From NCBI GenBank assembly GCA_030018695.1, contig JASEHI010000002.1, positions 45,514 through 109,513 of the forward strand: a stretch of DNA of 64,000 bases, written 5' to 3'. Of this stretch, positions 59,442 through 64,000 are shown one piece after another (position 1 is the first letter of the stretch; each line of letters opens with the position of its first letter). Origin of the DNA: Anaerolineales bacterium (GTDB lineage: Bacteria; Chloroflexota; Anaerolineae; Anaerolineales; Villigracilaceae). A model generated the notes under the pieces. That model ran no database searches and was not told where the DNA came from. It saw only the letters and a program-made list of their open reading frames with translations. A program made the translations under genes and the position numbers.

Positions 59442-61409
59442 CTATCGCACCCCCCACAGCCCCACGGTAGTATCCACCGAGCCGGAGGCCAGCGTCCTCC
59501 CATCCGGCGAGAAAGCCAGGCTGGTTACATAGTTCGTATGCCCCTCCAGAATACGTAGATTTATCCCCTCGGGCATTTGCCACAATCGAATTGTTTTATC
59601 AAAGGAGCCGGAAGCCAGCATTTGACCATCAGGGGAGAAAGCCAAACTTGAGACAACGTTGCCATGTCCTTTTAGTGTCCGCAACGGCGTCCCTTCGGGC
59701 ATTTGCCACAGGCGAATGGTTCTGTCGAACGATCCTGAAGCCAGGATCATTCCGTCGGGTGAAAAGGCGACGCCAGACACTCCAGCCTCATGACCCTCCA
59801 GCGTATGCAGCAGCATCCCATCACTCACACGCCACAGTCGTATCGTATCATCAAAGGACGCCGAGGCAAGAATCTGTCCGTCCGGTGAGAAAGCCAATCC
59901 TGTGACGTATTCGCTATGCCCCGTCAAAATACTGAGGAGTGTGCCATCCGACACTCGCCAGAGACGAACCGTGTTATCAAATGACCCGGTGGCGAGAGTT
60001 TGTCCATCAGGAGAGAAAGCCACGCTCATTACAAAGGCTGTATGACCTGTCAGCGTAAATAGAGGGGTTCCGTCGGCTGCTCGCCAGATGTGTGCGTTGT
60101 TATCGAATAGTCCCATGGCCAGCAATTGCCCATCCGGTGAAAAGGCGACGCTCGAAACGGCTGCATTTCCATACGAAGTGCGAAGTTGTTCCCCATCGGC
60201 GGTCCGCCACAAATGCAACTTGGCATCCCTCGACGCCGAGATCAGCGTCTGTCCATCCGGGGAGAAGGCCACGCTTGTCACCCAATCCTCATGCCCTTCA
60301 AGCGTTCGTATCAACCGTCCTTCAGCCAAACCCCACAACCGCAGCGTATTGTCAGACGATCCCGATATAAGTGTTCGCCCATCAGGAGAGAAAGCCACGC
60401 TTCTGACTATATCCTTATGCCCTTTCAAGGTGTTCAGAAGTGAACCGTCCGCCACCAGCCATAACCGTACAGTATCATCATCTGAGCCGGAGGCCAGGAT
60501 TTGTCCATCCGCCGTGAAAGCGATACTTCTGATGTAACCTATGTGTCCCTCCAGAGTGCGAAGAAGGCTGCCATCCTCCACCTGCCACAGCCGTATCGTA
60601 TTGTCGAACGAACCCGAGGCCAGGATCTGCCCATCTGGAGAAAAGGCCAGGCTGGAGACTCCGTCTGTGACCCCACCGAGAGTATGGAGAAGCGCCCCAT
60701 CTCCCGAGTCCCACAACCTCACCGTGCTATCCGCTGAGGCGGATGCCAGGGTTTGTCCATCCGGCGAGAAAGCGACGCTCGATATATAAGCGGTATGGCC
60801 TCCCAGGGTGTACAGGACGACGCCATTTTCTATCCGCCATAATCGCACGGTGTTGTCGTATGACCCTGAAACCAGAGTTATTCCATCCGGGGAGAAGGCA
60901 ACGCTGGTTACCCAATCGGTGTGCCCTGCCAGGGTGGCTAATAGCGACCCATCGGACACGTTCCATAACCGAATAGTGTTATCGGCCAACCCCGAAGCCA
61001 GGATTTGCCCGTCAGGGGAGAAAGCCACGCTGGTTGTCCAGGCTTTCATCTCGATATATTTAACCTCGGTGAGTCCAATGCTATCATAGATGAATATCCC
61101 CTTGGGGGCGGCGACAGCCAGCAATTCTCCACTGGGAGAATAAACAACACAGTTTACGGATCCAGCCCCCCAACGGGTTCCTTGACGCGAGGTCAAATAA
61201 ACCACGCGGCCAGCGTTTTGCGAAGAAATGGCTTCCGCCTTCGCCGGAATCGGCGTTGGGGAGGGCGGTACAGGCGTTGGTGAGGGTTGCGGGCTGGGTG
61301 TGGGAGTTAGGACTGGCGTTGATGTTGCAGGTTGTAACAAGAGCCCGCTGCATGAAGACAACAGCATTGCCCCCACGAGAAGCAATGGGAAGAAATGTGA
61401 TCTTGACAT
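59442..61409 (-). CDS. WD40-repeat lipoprotein, 14 blades
   Basis: 655 residues from the ATG at 61409 (AGGAGG 7 bp upstream). The open frame continues upstream to 61751 but that belongs to a different gene relic. Signal peptide with lipobox 'LLSSC' (Cys at residue 18-20), then a Pro/Thr/Ser linker (TPSPQPSPTPVPPSPTP) and 14 WD40 units of about 42 residues, each close to 'VTSVAFSPDGQTLASGSFDNTVRLW'. Fourteen units make two 7-bladed propellers. Neighbouring blades are very similar, so recent expansion is likely. A cell-surface protein-binding platform is inferred. No enzymatic domain. Confidence 0.9.
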   Translation of the reverse strand: MSRSHFFPLLLVGAMLLSSCSGLLLQPATSTPVLTPTPSPQPSPTPVPPSPTPIPAKAEAISSQNAGRVVYLTSRQGTRWGAGSVNCVVYSPSGELLAVAAPKGIFIYDSIGLTEVKYIEMKAWTTSVAFSPDGQILASGLADNTIRLWNVSDGSLLATLAGHTDWVTSVAFSPDGITLVSGSYDNTVRLWRIENGVVLYTLGGHTAYISSVAFSPDGQTLASASADSTVRLWDSGDGALLHTLGGVTDGVSSLAFSPDGQILASGSFDNTIRLWQVEDGSLLRTLEGHIGYIRSIAFTADGQILASGSDDDTVRLWLVADGSLLNTLKGHKDIVRSVAFSPDGRTLISGSSDNTLRLWGLAEGRLIRTLEGHEDWVTSVAFSPDGQTLISASRDAKLHLWRTADGEQLRTSYGNAAVSSVAFSPDGQLLAMGLFDNNAHIWRAADGTPLFTLTGHTAFVMSVAFSPDGQTLATGSFDNTVRLWRVSDGTLLSILTGHSEYVTGLAFSPDGQILASASFDDTIRLWRVSDGMLLHTLEGHEAGVSGVAFSPDGMILASGSFDRTIRLWQMPEGTPLRTLKGHGNVVSSLAFSPDGQMLASGSFDKTIRLWQMPEGINLRILEGHTNYVTSLAFSPDGRTLASGSVDTTVGLWGVR

Positions 61410-61751
61410 GACCATTCCTCCTGGGAAACAGACAGATGGCGGAGGACGAACGACGGACGTTTTGGTCGTCAGCCGTTCGTCATTGATTGTTCCTCGCAGC
61501 AGGCGCATCACCGGCGCGTGCCAGGCGCTCACACCACCTCCAGAAAATGAGTCAACTGCCCCAATGACCTGCGTTTCCAGTTTTTTGATTGTGCCATAAC
61601 GGGCCGCTAACCGAGCCGCCCGCCGGCGCAGTTCTATAATGCGGTCAGTGGTTGCCTGTGTAATGCCGCGCTGGACGACTTCATCGTCGCTGACCGTCAT
61701 CAACTCCTGCAGGCGGGCGAGTAAACTTTGTGTGTGCGCTGTCAGAGTCAT
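61410..61751 (-). pseudogene. Truncated small helical protein read through into the WD40 frame
   Basis: Starts at ATG 61751 with a strong 'taggaggtagaaa'. 'LTAHTQSLLARLQELMTVSDDEVVQRG' and 'DRIIELRRRAARLAARYG' resemble small helical antitoxin-like proteins of Chloroflexota (recollection). After about 60 residues the similarity stops. The frame passes through a CGTCAGCCGTTCGTC-type repeat (about 61446-61490) and then joins the WD40 gene without a stop. Confidence 0.6.
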
Positions 61752-62090
61752 TTTCTACCTCCTACCTATCAAACCGCAAATAACCGCGCTTTGGTCTCAT
61801 GCAATAAACTGAAAACGGGCACAAACTGCGCTTTTCGTAACTGGGGATTCCGAAATCAACCGCCACATTCGCCAGCGCGTAGGGCGGATTGCCAATCCGC
61901 CCCCACACCTACGGCCCAACCTGCGTTTCTCAAATACGCAATTTGTGACCGTGCACTGTATATTTTACTCTGTATCAAGGGCAACAATAAAATAAGCATA
62001 CAGGAAAACCCCCTTCCACGCAAGTCAAATCTGCCAATAATTGAGCACTGACAGTCGAACGCTGCCTGCTATCTTGATGTAAAATATTCT
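61752..62090. repeat. Intergenic region with GGCGGATTGCCAATCCGCC palindrome
   Basis: 339 bases without a gene. The palindrome at 61883-61901 belongs to the family also found at about 42513 (GTCGGATTGCCAATCCGAC). The rest is AT-richer; no promoter pair convincing enough to annotate was seen. Confidence 0.7.
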
Positions 62091-62091
62091 C

Positions 62092-62145
62092 ATGCCTGCC
62101 ATCCAGGTCGCCAATCTCACCAAAACCTTCCAGACCAGGCTCTAA
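62092..62145 (+). pseudogene. N-terminal stub of an ABC transporter ATP-binding gene
   Basis: ATG 62092 to TAA 62143-62145 reads 'MPAIQVANLTKTFQTRL', the typical first strand of ABC ATPases (xIxVxNLTKxFxxR). It stops there. The PPOX gene begins 13 bp later. Small, so identification rests on 16 residues. Confidence 0.55.
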
Positions 62146-62157
62146 GCCGCCGGGAAC

Positions 62158-62592
62158 ATGGAGAAAAAAATGGATGTTGAGAAGCAAAAGAAAATTGACG
62201 CTCTTCTTGCCCGTCCCACCCTGGGCCGCCTGGCGACTGCCTCCCCCTCCGGTCAGCCGCACGTGGTGCCGGTCTGGTTTTTGTGGGAGGAGGGCACGGC
62301 CTGGATCAGTTCCTACCAGACCACGCGCAAGATCAAGGACTTGCGGCGCAACCCCAAGTGCGCTCTCGTCGTGGACCTGCCCAAAGCCGATGGCGGCATC
62401 ACCGCCGTCCTGCTGGAGGGCGAAGCGGAGCTTTTGGCGGGAAGCAGGCCCGAGGTGCGCGCCCGCATCGAACGTCTATATGTCAAATATCTTGGCCCGA
62501 AGGGGATCCTGAAGAAAGAGCCGCAGGAATGGCTGAATTCACCCGAAAACCTGCTCGTTAAACTAACGCCCAAAAGGATACTCTCCTGGTAA
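62158..62592 (+). CDS. Pyridoxamine 5'-phosphate oxidase-fold (PPOX class) protein
   Basis: 144 residues (140 from the ATG at 62170). Split-barrel flavin- or F420-binding fold: 'IDALLARPTLGRLATASPSGQPHVVPVWFLWEEG' in parts, 'ISSYQTTRKIKDLRRNPKCALVVD' and 'VLLEGEAELL'. The lack of PNP oxidase substrate residues and the short length place it in the general-stress/F420-dependent group. Cofactor cannot be decided from sequence alone. Confidence 0.88.
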   Translation: MEKKMDVEKQKKIDALLARPTLGRLATASPSGQPHVVPVWFLWEEGTAWISSYQTTRKIKDLRRNPKCALVVDLPKADGGITAVLLEGEAELLAGSRPEVRARIERLYVKYLGPKGILKKEPQEWLNSPENLLVKLTPKRILSW

Positions 62593-62650
62593 GGATGATT
62601 CAGAGTGGAAAATTACTTCATAAGCCGGTTTGTCCGCGAAAGGATACACC

Positions 62651-63547
62651 ATGACCAGTCTCCAGAGTAAACTGATGCGCCTGTACGTCCGTTATATCGC
62701 CTCGAAGTCTGACCCTGACAGGTCTGTCCTCGATCAGCGGGCGAAATTGGAGAAAGACGCTGAAGGCATTGTGCGAATGCCGCGCGGCGTCTCCGTCCGT
62801 TCTTTACAAGCCGGGAATGTGGCTGCGGAATGGCTCGAACCGGATGCTGCGCGCAAGGGAACAACCATTCTCTATCTCCACGGAGGTAGTTACATCGTTG
62901 GCAGCCCGCGCACGCACCGCGGCCTGGCCGGGAGCATCGCTTTGGCCGGCCGCTCACCCGCGTTGGTGGTGGACTATCGTCTTGCCCCGGAAAATCCCTT
63001 CCCCGCGGCGCTGGACGACACCCTCTCCGCTTACGCCTGGCTGCGCGAGCAGAGATTCGCCCCTGAGCATATCGTCATCGGAGGGGATTCGGCGGGCGGC
63101 GGCCTGACAATCGCCGCGGCTGTCGCCCTGCGCGAGAGGGGTATCTCCCTGCCTGCGGCGTTGTTTTGCCTCTCGCCCTGGACCGACCTGACCGGCTCGG
63201 GTGAAACCATCCGCACGCGCGCCGCGGCTGACCCGTGGCTGAAGGCCAGCGAAATGCCCGCAGAAGCGAAGAAGTATTCCGGTCAGAATGCGCCCGACCA
63301 TCCGCTCATCTCTCCGCTCTTTGCGGATCTGCGCGGCCTGCCGCCGACGCTCATCCATGTCGGAGATGACGAAATCCTGCTAAGCGATTCAACCCGCCTG
63401 GAAGAGAAAATGAGGGCCGCGGGTGTGGATGTTACGCTGGAAATCTGGCCAGGGATGTGGCACGTCTGGCACGCTTTTGCGCCCTATCTCCCCGAAGCGC
63501 GGCGGGCAATCGAGCGCATCGGTGCTTTCATTTTGAAACATACATAA
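62651..63547 (+). CDS. Alpha/beta hydrolase, hormone-sensitive-lipase family esterase
   Basis: 298 residues from ATG 62651 (gaaaggatacacc). Oxyanion motif 'LYLHGGSYIVGS' (HGGS instead of HGGG), nucleophile elbow 'VIGGDSAGGGL', acid 'IHVGDDEILLSDS', and the His in 'MWHVWHAF'. It should hydrolyse short-chain carboxyl esters. Cytoplasmic, no signal peptide. In line with the DUF1330 gene (10 bp gap). Confidence 0.92.
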   Translation: MTSLQSKLMRLYVRYIASKSDPDRSVLDQRAKLEKDAEGIVRMPRGVSVRSLQAGNVAAEWLEPDAARKGTTILYLHGGSYIVGSPRTHRGLAGSIALAGRSPALVVDYRLAPENPFPAALDDTLSAYAWLREQRFAPEHIVIGGDSAGGGLTIAAAVALRERGISLPAALFCLSPWTDLTGSGETIRTRAAADPWLKASEMPAEAKKYSGQNAPDHPLISPLFADLRGLPPTLIHVGDDEILLSDSTRLEEKMRAAGVDVTLEIWPGMWHVWHAFAPYLPEARRAIERIGAFILKHT

Positions 63548-63557
63548 AGGATTTGCC

Positions 63558-63845
63558 ATGTCTGCTTATGTCATTGTTGATATCGAAGTCACCGACCCGC
63601 AAGGTTACAAGGAATACGTCAAGCTGGCCCCGGCTGCCGTACAACTCTACGGCGGAAAATACATCGCCCGCGGCGGCGTGAACGAAACACTGGAAGGCGA
63701 CTGGCACGCCAAACGGCTGGTCATCCTGGAATTCGAGAGCATTGAACGCGCCAAACAGTGGCTCAATGCACCCGAATACGCCCCGGCGCGGGCATTGCGG
63801 CACAAGTACGCCAGGACGAACATGGTCGTAGTGGAGGGGGCGTGA
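63558..63845 (+). CDS. DUF1330-domain protein
   Basis: 95 residues with 'aaaggatttgcc' in front. Dimeric alpha-beta barrel (ferredoxin-like) fold: 'YVIVDIEVTDPQGYKEYVKL', 'YGGKYIARGGVNETLEGDWHAKRLVILEF', 'AKQWLNAPEYAPARALRHKYA'. Many DUF1330 proteins are found beside hydrolases; role unknown. 63846-64000 holds nothing recognised. Confidence 0.92.
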   Translation: MSAYVIVDIEVTDPQGYKEYVKLAPAAVQLYGGKYIARGGVNETLEGDWHAKRLVILEFESIERAKQWLNAPEYAPARALRHKYARTNMVVVEGA

Positions 63846-64000
63846 GCAAAGAGCTGGGCCAACCAATGTCTTTCTTACGCGCCATCACCCCTACCCTATG
63901 CCGCTCTCCTTGAATCTCTCTCCTCCCCTTTGTTCTTCCTTCCAGTCTGCGCTTCCTCCCGCAGCCTTGTTCCCATTTCCCATGACACCATTTGACCCCT

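Noticed and set aside
59442..61100. Regular 126-bp periodicity as a possible CRISPR or satellite array
   Set aside because: It is coding periodicity from WD40 blades of 42 codons.

Overview
The window looks like a chromosomal contig of a Chloroflexota bacterium, most likely Anaerolineae. This is inferred from moderately high GC, lipoprotein-rich gene content, GtrA/UXS/GH38/GH57/GH1 genes, a long-form class II aldolase, a STAND-type ATPase pair, and a very large load of short, text-like interspersed repeats. No rRNA, tRNA, CRISPR array, phage or intact insertion sequence was recognised.

Layout. 1-6151: envelope and housekeeping genes (G5/beta-propeller lipoprotein, UDP-glucuronate-decarboxylase-like epimerase, GtrA, thioesterase, UroD-family protein, RsmD-like methyltransferase). 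6152-9168: a 221-bp tandem repeat, a higBA toxin-antitoxin module between a truncated and an intact copy of an adenosine-specific kinase gene, and a frameshifted histidine kinase that lacks its phospho-acceptor His. 9238-17212: GH25-like lysozyme, Nudix hydrolase, class II aldolase, and a molybdenum hydroxylase (FAD+FeS fusion and Mo subunit) separated by a small membrane gene and a MITE. 17335-24112 (minus strand): ndk, a TPR protein with many PDWL-type motifs, pyrimidine-nucleoside phosphorylase, queA, ruvB. 24333-33074: GxxExxY gene inside repeats, GH1 glucosidase, flippase-like membrane protein, vapBC, and two STAND-type ATPases, one fused to a BNR propeller. 33140-42573: GH38 mannosidase, radical SAM, response regulator, upp, methyltransferase, ComEA-like and CPBP genes, GT39-like gene, a second MITE and an acyl-CoA dehydrogenase remnant. 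42602-47734: roadblock protein, pyrG, orphan MNT nucleotidyltransferase, plsC, orphan CopG antitoxin, eno. 47809-58661: an alpha-glucan uptake and degradation locus (promoter, two coupled mini-ORFs, solute-binding lipoprotein, two permeases, GH57 lipoprotein, two GH13 enzymes). 58782-64000: decayed nucleotidyltransferase module, 14-blade WD40 lipoprotein, PPOX-fold protein, esterase, DUF1330 protein.

Three themes stand out. (1) A non-autonomous element of about 109 bp occurs in two full copies, each with a perfect 9-bp target duplication, plus one half copy. (2) Several families of short palindromic or low-complexity repeats lie between genes and also in frame inside otherwise intact enzymes (UroD, Nudix, CoxM/S, QueA, GH1, GH38, TPR protein, enolase 3' end). 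(3) There are many small gene relics: N-terminal stubs, a C-terminal stub, and two genes reduced to their first and last segments. The glucan locus is preceded by an unusual pair of overlapping mini-ORFs that may be a translated leader.
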